Origin: Marsupella aquatica
Taxonomy: Eukaryota; Marchantiophyta
Length of the DNA stretch: 64,000 nucleotides
Reading direction: 5' to 3'
Assembly (NCBI GenBank): GCA_973895155.1
Contig: OZ316893.1
Location: 13,144,001 to 13,208,000, forward strand
Part shown: piece after piece, positions 48,689 to 60,907 of the stretch
How the letters are laid out: the number at the start of each line of letters is the position of its first letter
How positions within the stretch are numbered: the stretch's first letter is position 1
Notes under the pieces: model-generated
What the model was told of the DNA's origin: nothing
What the model saw: the letters and a program-made list of their open reading frames with translations, nothing else
Databases searched by the model: none
Position numbers and translations under genes: made by a program

Positions 48689-51600
48689 TCATGGCACAGG
48701 CACACTGTGGGCATCTGCATCTCTGAATTCGCCTCCTTCAGCAAATGCATCTACCCTTGTCACAGGAATGAAGTCCCCGCTATCATGAACTACAGGGACT
48801 TGGTCTGAACGCCGACGATCAAAGGCACTATGAGAGTGTAAATGAAACTCAAGGTTTGATCCTTCCATCCGACGTTGCCTGGCCTGTTTATGACACACTA
48901 CACGCCAACCTGGGGAGTCTTCCACATCCAGGAAGAAAGCTTGCTCCACCTGACTAGGAAACACAAATGGCTCAGACCATTCGGGCAATTTCCCTCTGAA
49001 ATTGGCCAGCAAGAAACCGTCGTTGTCTCTCTTCATGGTAGCCCTGTTACCAAGCCAATCCTGCCGCACCCATGAATCTTTCATAAGAATCACAGGACTG
49101 GACACCGCCCCATAGTCCAGAGCCCATATGTCAACTAATTCTCCCACATATCCCATCTCCATCCAGGCCCTGTCGTGATTGTGGCTCTGTTGCTCAAATA
49201 CAGTGATGAGCCCGCAGTCATTCGTCACCCTGTAGGCACTGTCACCATCCTTCACTCGGAAGTGATTCCCATATGCTCTCATCCGTTTGTAAGTCTTCAC
49301 TTTCAGGCTAGGCGCATTAGACAGTAGGTAAACATCTGCATCCATGTCTGGGTGGGTCTCGTGATGCTCTCTAATTGCCACTCTGATCCACTCCATGAAA
49401 CCTGGAAAAGTTGTTCCTGTAGTGGGATGGGCCGCCTTCAATGACTCATACTCCCTGAACGAACAACCACACAGCATTAGCTTGGGTAAACATGAACAGG
49501 CTGAAGGAGAAAACCACACGAACACAACATTTAAGTTCATGAACTGGATTATAGCACATGTATGCACTCACTGTATCCAGGGTTCCATCACCACAGTGTT
49601 GTGCAATACAAAGTCATGTGCCAAGTCTCTCATAGATATGGTCAGGTTCTTTGTGGTTGCAGCCCCTTCCAGTACTTCACCTATCACCCCTTCCTCCTCA
49701 TCAGAATTCCACACCCTGGTCTTCACATGCTCATATTGTGCTATGTATTCGGTCAGAAATCCCAGAGTCTCATCCTTGATGTAACCTTTAGCCATGCTTG
49801 CTTCAGGTTTGTAATATGTTCTCACGTGACCTTTGAGTAGCTTCATGTACCGTTCCAAAGGGTACAACCAACGAGCACTCACAGGCCCAAATTGGTGTAG
49901 CTCTTCCACAACATGGACAAGTAGGTGGGTCATGACATCAAAAAATGCGGGAGGAAAATAAATCTCCAGGTCACACAGCACCTGAGCGACATCTTCTGTC
50001 AGTTGTGGGAAGTGTGTTTCATCCCAAACCTTCACACAAATACGACGAAACACATCACTGAGTCGCATGATCACAGTACGAACAGGCTTCTGCAACAGGC
50101 CCCTCAGGCATAAAGGCAACACCTGTTGCATCAACATATGGTAGTCATGGCTTTTCATACTACCAAGCTTTCTAGTCATGATATGCTTCTTGAAAGCACT
50201 GCCATAGTTTGAAGGAACCTTCAAAGAACTCAACCTCTGCACAAATAGTTCCCACTCTGTGTCTGTCAGAACATAGGGCGCTTGGTACTTCAAGAGCACA
50301 TCAGCTCTGTGGGCATGTGGCCTCAACCAAAGATGGGGTTTCATTCCCCTCTGTTCAAGATCCAATCTCACTGAACCAGTGTCTTTCTCTCCACACAAGA
50401 ATCTGAGTAGACTCTCACAAATATTCTTTTCAATGTGCATAACATCAATGTTATGTTTGCTTGGCTCAAACTCCTGCATCGTTGCAATGCAAAAGCATCA
50501 GGAAATGCCTCAAGTTTAGTCTCTCTCTTCGAAATGAATGCACATGCTCTGAACCAAAACATGTATCCCAATTAGCATCAACTCCAAGAGGCTTACCCTC
50601 CAGTACTTGAGCTCCAAGTCCAATATGCTCAGTCTTTTTACACCATATCGCTTTATTGGATCACTCACTCCATCTTCCCTGCCCCCTCGTTTGATATAGT
50701 CATCCCTCAGTGCTCCCCACTACCTGATCTCCTCTTTGGTCACTCGTGCCGGGGGTCCACGTTGCTCAATCTCATTGCCAAAGTGTGCAATCAGTGCCTG
50801 TCTTTCTCTGTAAGGGTGATCTGCCTTCAAAAAACGACGATGGCCCATGTATATCACTTTCTGCAGGGCTCTGGAGTACTCACTGGTGACATTGCGCCCA
50901 CAGATAGTACAAGCACAATATCCTTTTGTTGTTTGGCCTGATATCATCCCATGGGCTGGGTAGTCAGCTATAGTCAGAATGACAATGGCTCTAAGGATGA
51001 ATGGGTTTAACCTCCCAAGCCTCTGTAGGACATCATATGTGAGAACTCCTTCCTCCCAAAGCTTTCTCAATTCCTCCACTAGGGGAGCCAGAAACACATC
51101 TATGTTGGCAGATACAGCACTGTCTGGCCCTGGTATCAGTAGGACCATCAGAACAAAAAATCGCTTTGTAGTCATCCAAGGAGGAAGGTTATAATTCAAA
51201 ATAGTTACAGGCCAGCACGAAAATTTGTTGTTCTTGTCTCCAAATGGGTTTACCCCATCCAATGACAGCCCAAGTCTGACATTCCTCGGCTCAGCAGCAA
51301 ATTCGGGATACATCTCATCTATGAGTTTCCATTGCCTTGAATCTGCAGCATGTCGTTGTAGCCCATCATCACTTTTCTTGTCAGTTGCCCAAGTCATCAT
51401 CTCCGAGATGGCACGGCTTCTGAACATCCGCTGAAGTCTGGGAATGAGTGGAAAATGACGAAGTACCTTGGCAGGAACCATAGACTTTCCTGAGTTCCGA
51501 TACCTGTGCTTCCCACACTTAGGGCATGTCAACGATTCTTTATACTCCTTTCTGAAAAGAACATGCCCATCAGGACAGGCATGGATCGAATCATAGTTCA

Positions 51601-52420
51601 ATCCAAGATTAGATATGCATCTTTTTGCCTCGTACATGTTCTTGGGCAAAATATTACCATCTGGTAGCACAGTTGTTCGCAAGAATGCCAACAACTCAGA
51701 AACCAAAACGTTGGGGACATTGTGGTTGCCGCAAATGTTCAGGAACATGATGACAAATCCCAGTTTAGAACATTTGCTACCGGGGTACAAAGACTTCCTG
51801 CCTTCCTGTATTTGCAGGGGAGAGCCAAACATCCCATCATGCCCAGGGGTTTCCTGCCCTATCTCAAACTCATCAAGAGGCTCTTCGACAGGGGGCACAC
51901 TTGCATCTGCAGCCGTATCCTCTTCGTTGTCCAGCCCATCATGAAATGCATCCAAGTCTTGGAAGATGTCTCTCACCATCTCTTCCACATGAATTCCTTC
52001 GTCACGTGGTGCTGCCTGAGCACCATCCCGTTGGAGAGCTGACAACCCACAGAGACCAGCTACAACATTTTCAAATGCACCAGGCAGAACCTCACTTGCC
52101 CGTCTTGCAGCATTGGCAGCATCAAATTCTAACCTCCACTCCTCGTCGGAAGAATCTTCCTCTGCAGGATCATTCCAAACTCGATGTCGTGGATCTCTTC
52201 CATGAACCGCGATATGCCGCCAAACCTCATTCAGACCCCTGGTACGGGATCCTTGGCAGATTGCACAAGGACATCTCATCCTACTGGCTCCTGAAAGTCT
52301 GGTTCGTAACCTTTCACGCTGCCAAAGCTTATTATCATGGCGTGATATCCTTGTGGGATGATGCAAAGGCAGTGCCTGTGCCCTGGGCTGGGTCTGGGGA
52401 GGGTGGTGATCAGGGTGCAT
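48689..52420 (-). CDS. CACTA transposase, TNP2 type (Transposase_21, DUF4218, DUF4216)
   Basis: The first exon starts at ATG 52420: an N-terminal zinc-like motif (CPCAICQGS...WRHIAVHG), an acidic linker, CPKCGKHRYR, then the Transposase_21 core (RNVRLGLSLDGVNPFGDKNN, NLPPWMTTKRFFVLMVLLIP, HGMISGQTTKGYCACTICGR). From 50473 down: DVMHIEKNICESLLRFL and the DUF4218 block (LCLRGLLQKPVRTVIMRLSD, IYFPPAFFDVMTHLLVHVVE, ARWLYPLERYMKLLKGHVRT). The last exon has the DUF4216 block (YGNHFRVKDGDSAYRV, SPVILMKDSWVRQDW) and stops at 48689. A TAG at 50720-50722 interrupts otherwise coding-like sequence (WGALRDDYIKRGG follows) and lies inside the gene, so this copy may be inactive or need an unusual splice. 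Function: catalyses CACTA excision and insertion. Confidence 0.85.
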
Positions 52421-52853
52421 TGTAACAGGCTGGGAGCTCTGCAGTCATGGATAGCAGTGAACAAGGATGCCTAATGGTGGTATTTGTGTTCCATATATCC
52501 CTGACTGTATCTGCCAAAAGAGTTAACATAACGTGTACTAAATTCTCACAAACCCTAAACCACCCCAAAAGAAAAAAACAGGTTCGCAAGTAGTGTACCT
52601 ATTGTCAAGTGAATGACACAAAATTCCTAAATGTTGGAGGGTGTCACCACCTCCTCCGCTGTCCTCAAATGTACCGCCTCTGCATGTACGTTTACAGTGA
52701 CACCCCCAGGCAGCAGGAAACAACAATCCGCCAACAGTAAAATAAGCCCAACTGCCACCAACCATAACAAGGTACATTAGTTCAAAGATCACATTTATTT
52801 CAATGATCTGATTTATACAAAAAAACTTGTGTCCAAACTGATGCTACTACTCC
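52421..52853. other. Spacer in the CACTA element
   Basis: Between the transposase start and the stop of the BRCT gene; likely the transposase promoter. Nothing else recognised. Confidence 0.5.
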
Positions 52854-53732
52854 TCACTCTGATTCAGAATCGCTAATGACCCATTCCTCACTTGTTGTCT
52901 CATAGTCCTCTCTATAAGGATCCTGACCCTTCCGTGGCCAGGCCTCAAAAAGATCATAGTCCATTGGGTTTTGACGCTTCCCAGCTGCTACTGATTCCAC
53001 AAGCCAAGCATATGAAACCACAAACACATTATGGGACATGACATAAAAGCGAATGTCTCCCTTCCCAAACTTGCGGCAGGCTTTGGGATATGACTTAGTA
53101 ATGACATGAGTGGTGTCCTCTATTATATTCTCCTCCACTGTCCCACCTAGGTCAAGCACTGTGGACTTGTACACTTTGCACTTAACCTCTCCAATTCCCG
53201 CCTCCACAAATACCATGCTCAGCCCTTTCAGAATGGGGGTTGGTTGCTTCGTCTCCTCAGCCAACATACTCTTCAGCCTTGTAGAGCTCTGTCCTTTGTT
53301 GAGTACAGGTCCATATTGGAGATCAGCAAACCGTGCCTTTGCTTCCCAGACTTCTTGTTCAGCCCAAGCTGATGCAGTAGCTTCTTCATCCTCCCACAAC
53401 TCATATTGCTCAGTATCCTGTACAATCTTATGTGCTATGGAATCTGTGATCCAAGAGGCCTCAACTACTTTTAGGCCTTGCTTAGTAATTGCAGAATTCA
53501 TGTAGGACCATGACCACTTCTTTATCACTGATAGCCATGTCCCTGCAACAACATGTGTAGTCTCTGGAGTGATGTCCTGAACTATAGTGCCATGGAGCTC
53601 AGAGAATCGTTTCTGTACAGTTGGCCAATGCACTTTGGTCAACCCATGCTGGCCATGGACCAAAATCGCTCTGACCCCTGTAAACATTGCTGGGTGGTCA
53701 CACTTTCTACGTTTACCAGGCTCCATGTACAC
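52854..53732 (-). CDS. Double-BRCT-domain protein carried by the CACTA element
   Basis: An uninterrupted 292-codon ORF. The first BRCT-like repeat is at about residues 17-95 (GVRAILVHGQHGL...LHGTIVQDITPETTHVVAGT...VVEASWITDSI). The second is at about residues 165-255 (GLSMVFVEAGIGEVKCKVYK, LGGTVEENIIEDTTHVITKS, VVSYAWLVESVAAGKRQNPM). Gly-Gly/Gly-Thr turns and the conserved Trp of each repeat are present. The middle is acidic and charged; the tail is acidic (DSESE). BRCT pairs bind phosphoproteins or DNA ends in DNA repair. No catalytic domain is attached. It lies between the transposase and the PHD gene on the same strand, inside the element, so it travels with it. A captured host gene or an old CACTA accessory gene are both possible. 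Confidence 0.75.
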   Translation of the reverse strand: MYMEPGKRRKCDHPAMFTGVRAILVHGQHGLTKVHWPTVQKRFSELHGTIVQDITPETTHVVAGTWLSVIKKWSWSYMNSAITKQGLKVVEASWITDSIAHKIVQDTEQYELWEDEEATASAWAEQEVWEAKARFADLQYGPVLNKGQSSTRLKSMLAEETKQPTPILKGLSMVFVEAGIGEVKCKVYKSTVLDLGGTVEENIIEDTTHVITKSYPKACRKFGKGDIRFYVMSHNVFVVSYAWLVESVAAGKRQNPMDYDLFEAWPRKGQDPYREDYETTSEEWVISDSESE

Positions 53733-54318
53733 ACACCCTACGTGATGACAGTGAATTTTGGAAGAATGGGTTCACCTGACAATACAAGGACAACAAAATT
53801 CCTGCTTTTTGAGTTGATCTGGCCCACTGGTGCTCAGGTCCGATTTTGATAGGTACAAGGGATATGTGAACAATACGTACTAGGCACCTGCACGGATGCA
53901 GGACATTGTTTGAATATATACTACAAAATCCATATCCGTGGTGAAATGAAGTGCAACCAACTTGTCATGGCACATACATATTTTGTTGTAAAGGAGGATA
54001 CATTCAATGACAAACTTATAGGGCAATTTGATTAATTGCATGCCTGATAATTTATACGCTTACAACTTAGAAGTCCTGTTTTAATTTAGCAGTCTGATGA
54101 AAGTGTTTATGAAAATGACCACTCAGCCTAAATACTTCCAAGAAGGCTTGTAAGGATAAGTTTGTATAGGCATGTACCCAGCCACTAACGCCAGAGCACA
54201 AGATAAGTGCTGCCTATATAAACTCGCCTACCCAACTCCTTTTCAAAATTGGAATCTCTGCAATCTCAAAAAATAGTACATCCACATCAGGTGCACTGTG
54301 CATGTACAATGTTTAGCT
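53733..54318. other. Spacer in the CACTA element
   Basis: AT-rich, between the BRCT start codon and the PHD stop codon. CTATATAAAC near 54214 on the plus strand resembles a TATA box, but it points away from the minus-strand genes. No gene seen. Confidence 0.45.
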
Positions 54319-54999
54319 TCACAGCCAAGATATGTGATCTCTCACAGGAGTGCGCGAGGTAGGATCAATGGCATGGCGATGACAATAAAATATCCATCGA
54401 TCAACACCATGTGCAGAGTGATCATAGATTTCTCTGTCACAAGCATAACCCTCTGCTTGATGATCTTTCAGGCAATGATAGTGCCACATAGTGGGACACC
54501 TAGCATAGTGGACTATGTCAGTCCAGTAGTCATCATCATGCTCACCACATGCCTTGCACCTATGAAGTGGGCAAGCTGTGGCATGAGCAGGCAAACACTC
54601 AAAACAGAAAAATCTCACACAAAAATGGTCTGGACATTTCCTAACATTTGTTGTAGCATCAACAGAGCCCTCATAGGACCCCAACTTCCCACACTGTGCA
54701 CACTTAGCCTGCTTCTCCAAACAATCAGTGCACATCCAGTCTCCCTGGTGTGTTGACGGGAGGCCCACCCCTGGACAGTTGTTTTCTACAGCAAGGTCAG
54801 ACTCCGGGTTGAGGTGGAAATGCCTCATGCAAGGGCCCTCACAAATGACCAGGCCCCCACCATCGTCACAAATGGCACAACAATGAGCTGCCTTCTGGAA
54901 AATCTGACTTGCAGAGAAGTTAGTAGCATCTGCCCCAAGTACACCTGTGTTTCTCACCTCTGTCACACGCTTTTTGGCTTGAATTTTAGGCCGTATCAT
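54319..54999 (-). CDS. EDM2-like PHD-finger protein carried by the CACTA element
   Basis: A 226-codon ORF without stops. PHD finger 1 starts CAICDDGGGLVICEGPCMRH (about residues 41-60) and runs through HLNPESD...DWMCTDCLEK. A second Cys/His cluster is CAQCGKLGSYEG...CFECLPAHATACPLHRC. A third is CKACGEHDD...ARCPTMWHYHCL. The end, FYCHRHAIDPTSRTPVRDHI, is like the sequence that follows the PHD fingers in plant EDM2-type proteins. EDM2 reads histone marks and controls transcription and polyadenylation of genes with transposon-derived heterochromatin. The methyltransferase-like part of EDM2 is absent. Resemblance is from memory of the family pattern, not an alignment. Confidence 0.72.
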   Translation of the reverse strand: MIRPKIQAKKRVTEVRNTGVLGADATNFSASQIFQKAAHCCAICDDGGGLVICEGPCMRHFHLNPESDLAVENNCPGVGLPSTHQGDWMCTDCLEKQAKCAQCGKLGSYEGSVDATTNVRKCPDHFCVRFFCFECLPAHATACPLHRCKACGEHDDDYWTDIVHYARCPTMWHYHCLKDHQAEGYACDREIYDHSAHGVDRWIFYCHRHAIDPTSRTPVRDHISWL

Positions 55000-55769
55000 G
55001 CCTGCGCATGAGATAGACTCTACAATTTAGCAGACTGCACAGAAAGTAAAATATATTTAGCATTTAAGTTACAAAGGCATTTAGATAGACTCTACAATTT
55101 AGCAGACTGCACAGAAAGTAAAATATATTTAGCATTTAAGGTACAAAGGCATTTGCTACTGCAATGAATTGGAATGGCCACACAAGGATGCAGAGCACAC
55201 ATACTTTTGGTATGTTGAGCCCACACACAAAACTGATCCCCTAATACAATTTCTCCACCAACACCTCAATTTTAATTGTGGCTATGATTCACCAAAGGAG
55301 ATCTGCAACAACATTTCATGCATTTGAATCACATACAATAGTCGTGACATGTAAAACAGGCATTCTTCGAAGAGGATTGGTATGAAGCAGTGTCATAAGG
55401 GTTGAAATTTATACATCCTAAATAGGTTATGATAGTGGCTGAGACAAATAAGTGAGGCATAAATCATTTTGCATATTATCACATGGCCCATTAATTCATT
55501 CAACGTTGCAATGTTCACCAGGTTAAAGCAGTCATGAAAGCAGTCTTTCAATAGAGACTTTTATGCGAGTTTGCTAGCCTCTTAAATTAGGATATTTTGC
55601 TTAGTGCAGGCATAATAGGATATAAGTTATGTACTGTTGACCCTAAACCCTGGACCCAAAATTGCTCATACATCAAAATTTTAAGTAAATATCCTCTGTG
55701 TTGAAGTCAGAGTGTTAAGCTATAGGTCAATGGTATCTGGTCTGTGCATGCGGTGTGACAAGTGGTCCT
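55000..55769. other. Spacer in the CACTA element with a 72-bp tandem duplication
   Basis: AGATAGACTCTACAATTTAG occurs at 55012 and 55084, two 72-bp copies that are almost identical (55012-55155). The rest shows no gene. Confidence 0.7.
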
Positions 55770-56219
55770 CTAGAGCATGTGATCCAAACATGTGTAGACA
55801 CCAAAGTCACCGGTGGTGGGGTCTGGGAGGGCAGGACAAGTGACATCACCAGGCACACTGCAGGATGGCGAGTGGTTCCAGATGATACATTGTGCTCTGT
55901 GCAAAAATCGGCATCCAAGAGAACGGTCATCCAATTCTGGGCCAGAAGCCCTACAGGCAGGACAGTCATATTGGCAACTGTGTACACACCCTTGGCACCT
56001 AATTTGTGGCGGGTCATGTACAAGAGACACAAATACCAAGGATGTCGGGAAGGGTACTGAAGCAGGTAGAGGCCGGCTGTAGTTGTTCTTGGAAACAACA
56101 GGGTACTCAAAGTACCATGCAGACTGGGCTGGAAGGATCCCAAGTCTGACATACTCAAGGCGCAACATAGCTGCCTTGCGTGCAAGTCGCACATGTTCAG
56201 CGTTGCGGGTCCTCACCAT
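55770..56219 (-). CDS. Hypothetical cysteine-rich protein in the CACTA element
   Basis: A 149-codon ORF (MVRTRNAEHVRLARKAAMLR...) with a basic helical start and a cysteine-rich second half: CQGCVHSCQYDCPACRASGP, then C...C and a final TCLDHML. The Cys spacing could bind zinc. It lies upstream of the PHD ORF on the same strand and could be a separate gene or a 5' exon of it. I recognise no family. A minus-strand ORF in another frame over the same bases is a shadow. Confidence 0.4.
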   Translation of the reverse strand: MVRTRNAEHVRLARKAAMLRLEYVRLGILPAQSAWYFEYPVVSKNNYSRPLPASVPFPTSLVFVSLVHDPPQIRCQGCVHSCQYDCPACRASGPELDDRSLGCRFLHRAQCIIWNHSPSCSVPGDVTCPALPDPTTGDFGVYTCLDHML

Positions 56220-57227
56220 AAGTGTTGCTTTTGTTGTGATGTCCTCTGTTCACGTCCTTTGATGAGCAAGGTGAGCAGGAGGTCGACTTGCCTCGCCAAC
56301 AGCAACCACCTAAACTAATCAGTTCCCACTCATTGTCTTGGTTCCAACTACAGGTCATAGTATACACATAGCATGAAACGTGCATAGTACATATTTGATT
56401 CTGAGTTTATGAGTTTCCTAAGACAAAGAGCTTGGTGATAAACCCATATTCTCGACGGACATGTATATCAATCATATTAAACTCCTATTTTTTCATCCAG
56501 AAAGACCGAAAGTCTCACCTTGCAGGTTGCAGCAGAGAGAAAATTCACTGGTTGTCGTGTTGTGCAAGTGAACCTCCACTGATGCCCCGGTGTAGCCCCT
56601 CAGATGCAAGTGACACTTACCAACTCCCAAGTTGCCTGGTCTAACAGAAAATGCTTATATCTTCAGAACTTTATAGAGCAAGTACATGATCACATACTTC
56701 TGGATCTATTCATATTTGTAACTTTTGCCAACTACAACTCCCATTATGCACAAGCTCACATCAACAGAGAAAGATACAGAATGCATACTTACTATGGCTC
56801 TAAGCACCTTCACTACCTTGTTGAACCCAGTCCTGAAGTCTTTTCAGCGTGTTTGTTGTGCTGTCTCCTTTGGCACCCAACACCTTAGTCCTTGATGTAA
56901 CAGAATGCGATTTTACAAGTTAGATGCTTTGGAACCTTCTATGGTCTTAGCTGAATTGATGTCATCGTAAGTGGTGAAAGACAAGGAAGACGAAAGCTGG
57001 TTGAAGAGCTGTGGACAACACACTAGCATGAAGTGCTTCAACCAATCCACTGCCAAACGGAACTCTTACACAGTCACATTCTTTCAGTAAACAGAAACTC
57101 AGTCAAACTTCATAATCAAAGTACAGACTCTGAAGGACCAAAGGAGGATGTTGTGAGTTTCTCTGTTGTTTAATGTGTTACCCTTCTAGTTTCGAAGTTA
57201 GCAAATGCTGAATAATGTGTCTACCAG
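56220..57227. other. CACTA interior, no gene recognised
   Basis: Short ORFs only. The end of this stretch, just before 57228, reads like an intron 3' end (CTACCAG). Confidence 0.45.
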
Positions 57228-57567
57228 ATCTTCGAAAAGAAGCCCACCACAATTAAGAACTTCGGTATCTGGGTGAGGTATCAAAGTTGTACAGGTTATC
57301 CCAACATGTATAAGAAATATCGTGATACCACATTAAACAACCACACAGCAGATGTATGATGAGATGGCTTCTTGTCATAGAGTTCGGTTCCCTTGCATCC
57401 AGATCATCAAGACTACGACAGTCCCTGTCTCTCTGTGCAAGCGAGAAAGTACCAAGCAGTTCCATGATTCAAAGATCAAGTTCCCCTTGACGTACCGCAA
57501 GATTCAACCTCCATCGCGAAAGCTAAAGACGACTTACAAGGCCACCAAGCCCAACACATTTGTTTGA
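57228..57567 (+). pseudogene. Captured 3' exon of ribosomal protein eL20 (L18a)
   Basis: From a splice-acceptor-like CTACCAG, the plus strand reads [20 protein letters not shown] and [14 protein letters not shown], then after a one-base frameshift near 57340-57355 continues [39 protein letters not shown] and [16 protein letters not shown], stop at 57567. This is the C-terminal half of 60S protein eL20. The 5' exons are missing. The intron border shows capture of genomic DNA rather than a cDNA. It runs opposite to the CACTA genes. Confidence 0.85.
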
Positions 57568-60500
57568 GTAGTGCGGGTGCAGGTTCCCAATTTTGAAACA
57601 ATTTGGCTCATTTTATGTCCCGAGGGACTCCAGGAGTTTATGTATTGAGTTTCTAGGTGAAGATGCTTAATATAAGGAAATTCAATTATCACTTCGTTCC
57701 CAACTTCTATTAATTGAATATACACAAGCTGGAAGCAAGAAGACAAGCCACAATCTAGCATCTTAGCCAAACACAATCGTCCTGACAAAGCAAAACTCAG
57801 CTGGACAGAAGTCACTCGGATCCACAAAAAATTGAAGATTCACCTCCAAGCCGGAGGCCGATCACTTCAGTACAGCAGCTTCTGGATGGAACAAACTCTG
57901 CTCAGCCCCACAGAAACACAAATGTTAAGGCTCCAAGTCAGAGCTCACAAACAGAAACTCAGATAAATAACATTCAAAATCTGTCCAGGTTTGTGCAAAG
58001 TGTACATATTCATTCTTCTGGAATGAACACGCAATCCATAAGAACGAAAGTAGGAAGGCAAGCGCACGGGCCACCGAGAAAAGTAAAGGATGCATGTGTT
58101 AGTGGGGAGGGATCTTAGCAAAAACAGGGGAAAGCAAGGGAACTTGCTGCTAAAATTAGCTGAACGATTGCACGGTTCCTATAAATTTAGTGGACCTTAA
58201 GGCCGTCTGTTCACCCCCCCCACCCCACCGCCAGAGCACGGGGCACAAGGCATGTTCTGATACAGGGAGGAGCGAAACAGTCATGTCAAGCAAGAAGTGT
58301 GGAGAGACCAATCAGTAAGCAAAAATAGGGGAGAACATACATACATCAGCAGCAGCAGGAAACAAGAAAGATGATTTCGGGTGGCATCTTAGGGTCGGGG
58401 ACACCACTGCAACACCGGGACTTAGGATATGACTAAATGTAAGCTACACAGTCCTCCGTTCTCTTCAACAATTACCTTAAACAGTGAAGTAATCTAAATG
58501 GATGTTGATCAAAATCAATTGCAACTACGCGGCCCTTGGTTCTGCTGCGGCTACAGCAGCCAAGAGAACAGCTCAGAGCCTTGATTGAAGACTGTGCTCT
58601 CAAACTAAGCTAAAGACAAAGAGATATAGAGAGAGACAAAAAAAAGTTGACAGGAGTGCAAAGCGAGAACCCACTCCCGTTCTTTCAACACCCTAAACCC
58701 CGCTGCTTGACTTAAGTTGCATGGCGACAGAAGCAGTCATTGAAAACTTACCTTGTGATGACAAAAACGCTCTGGGATGGGCTGCTACTCCCAGGACTAT
58801 CCCACACTCTTAGTGCCCCGTTGCTATTGAGCCACACTTCAGTTCAGCCGCGCACGCTCAATCTTTGTCATTCAGCTAAGTTCAGCTCCGCAGGGCCTGG
58901 ACTCACTCTCATCCAATTTCAGTTGATCAGTATTGCAGCTCTCTGCTCCCAAGAACAGGTCCTTGCGTTTGTTGAGCGCCTCTATAGACTCACTTACCTC
59001 CAAAAACACTGAAAGTTTTTATCTGCATTACAATGAGCTCTAAAGACCAAAAACATTCCCGCCTAAACTGAAATAGAGTCCGCAACTACAAGCTTTGCAG
59101 CTCAACTCTCTGAGCTCTCCCAGCTCAAAGGTATCAGCATGTTGTACCCACACTTGATCGAACGCTCTTCCAATGCTCGCTAGGTTGATCTTCCAATGCT
59201 CACGGTAAGCTATGGACACCAAGCTCAGAAGACCGTGGGGAGACAACTAAACTTGCAGCGACGTAGGACCGCAAAGATAGGGATTGCAGCTTTACCTGGG
59301 GCGATGCAGCACCAAGCCGTGCTGCGTAGCAATCCGCAGCAAGAATAGTCCAAATGCAAGCCAAGTGACAAGCTCCTGGTTCTCGATCCCAAGTTGCAAC
59401 TGAATATCGAATTCACTCTCCTAGCTTCAAGGAATGAGTGTCTATTGAATGTTGAATTAAATTCTCGCAAACTCTTCACAGTGCTTCCCGTAGTGCCTAT
59501 TGTCGATGCAACACACAATCACTCTTGATGCCTACTACTCACATTCCCTTTTCTCAATGCAACACACACTCGCTCTTCTCGCCTCCTACTACTCACATTG
59601 CCCAACGATCAACGAAAGCAGAAGGACAGGACAGGGAGAACCCTTTCGCAGCTCAGGAGGGCAAGGCTAGGAGTGTATACACATCGGGCCGCAATAAGGT
59701 CCAACCTCAACTTCAAAAAGTGCAACGCCAAAACTGGAAGCCGGGTCCAATAACAGTCGTTAGTAGGATGTCGTAAAACCCCTAAAGTTGCAGCATTGCC
59801 ATACTCTACTTCCTCACCCGGTAGCGCTAGGCATTCGACCTCTCTCTTCCAAAGACCTCGATGACCTCCCACCAGCTCAATGACGATGGCACGCAAAGCT
59901 TCCGTTTGGCTTGCAAACCCTTGAGGCAAACCAACTCCCTTGGAGACCCTTCCCAAAACCCTGTGCGGGAGAGAAATGCCGAACGTGAAGACCACTCACT
60001 TGTCTTCCCATTGAAGTGGAGACATTAGTTCACAAAAGAGACACAAAAGTCTATGATTTGCCTAATTTGTTTTTTCCTTTGAAACCAAAGGACTTACGCA
60101 ATAGTTATATGTGGGGTGAGTGGTTAGTCACAACTTTGAACCACCCCCTTTGGTGAAAATGTGGCCAAATATTCAGGTATGACCCCACATTACCATTATG
60201 AAGGACACTTTTTTAGGGTTGGGGTAGTGAAGAGCTGATCATATATATTTAAGTTGGACATTTAAGTTGGACTTATATTGAACATGAAGCATGCATTGGT
60301 TGTCATATATGAAGGGGGCCGGGGAAACATGGTGGTTTCTGGGGCATGGCAATAAGTAAACCCAACCTACATATGTGAGGCTGAAATTGGGTGATAATTA
60401 AGCACGCCTTTGGCACGACCAGAAGACGTCGATAGAAAAATTAGAGATTGACTACAAAAAGCATTAAGTTAGGTTAGCAAGCTTTGACAAATCCTTTTTG

Positions 60501-60600
60501 CAGTTGAATGGGGCTGGGGCGCGCTTCATGGTGTCTAGATGGGGGTAGGAATAATGATGGAATACTCAGTAATGGCATGGTTTAAAATGGTATGACCAAA
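57568..60600. other. CACTA right arm, no gene recognised
   Basis: About 3 kb holding only short ORFs. A 50-bp duplication at about 59508-59606 (CCTACTACTCACATT in both copies) is the only repeat I see. It may include the 3' flank of the eL20 capture and the 5' control region of the CACTA genes. The minus-strand ORF at 59609-59995 has no recognisable domain. Confidence 0.45.
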
Positions 60601-60907
60601 CTAGAATTAAATCTATGTGGAGTGACATATGGTGTATCCAAAATCATATGTATTGGGTTAGATCTCATACTTTAAGGTTGAAGGGCTCAAATGTTGTGCT
60701 CTCATAAGTTGTACTCTAATGTAGAGTCGCTTGTATGACTTCAACCTAATTGCCTTAACTGAGTTATAGTTACAACTTCCCTAAAAGTTGTAAACATGAC
60801 TCCTCAAAACTTCACCAAAACTCAGTCAAGAAGGTGTGACTAACATGACACCAATAACCTTGGAGTCGCTGTTTCATGAAGGTCTCGGACAAGTCACATT
60901 CTTTGTG
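60601..60907. repeat. Right subterminal TGTGACT/AGTCACA repeats
   Basis: GTATGACTTC, CATGACTCC, GTGTGACTAAC, CATGACACC and AAGTCACATT occur toward the right end, mirroring the motif density of the left arm but sparser. Confidence 0.6.
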
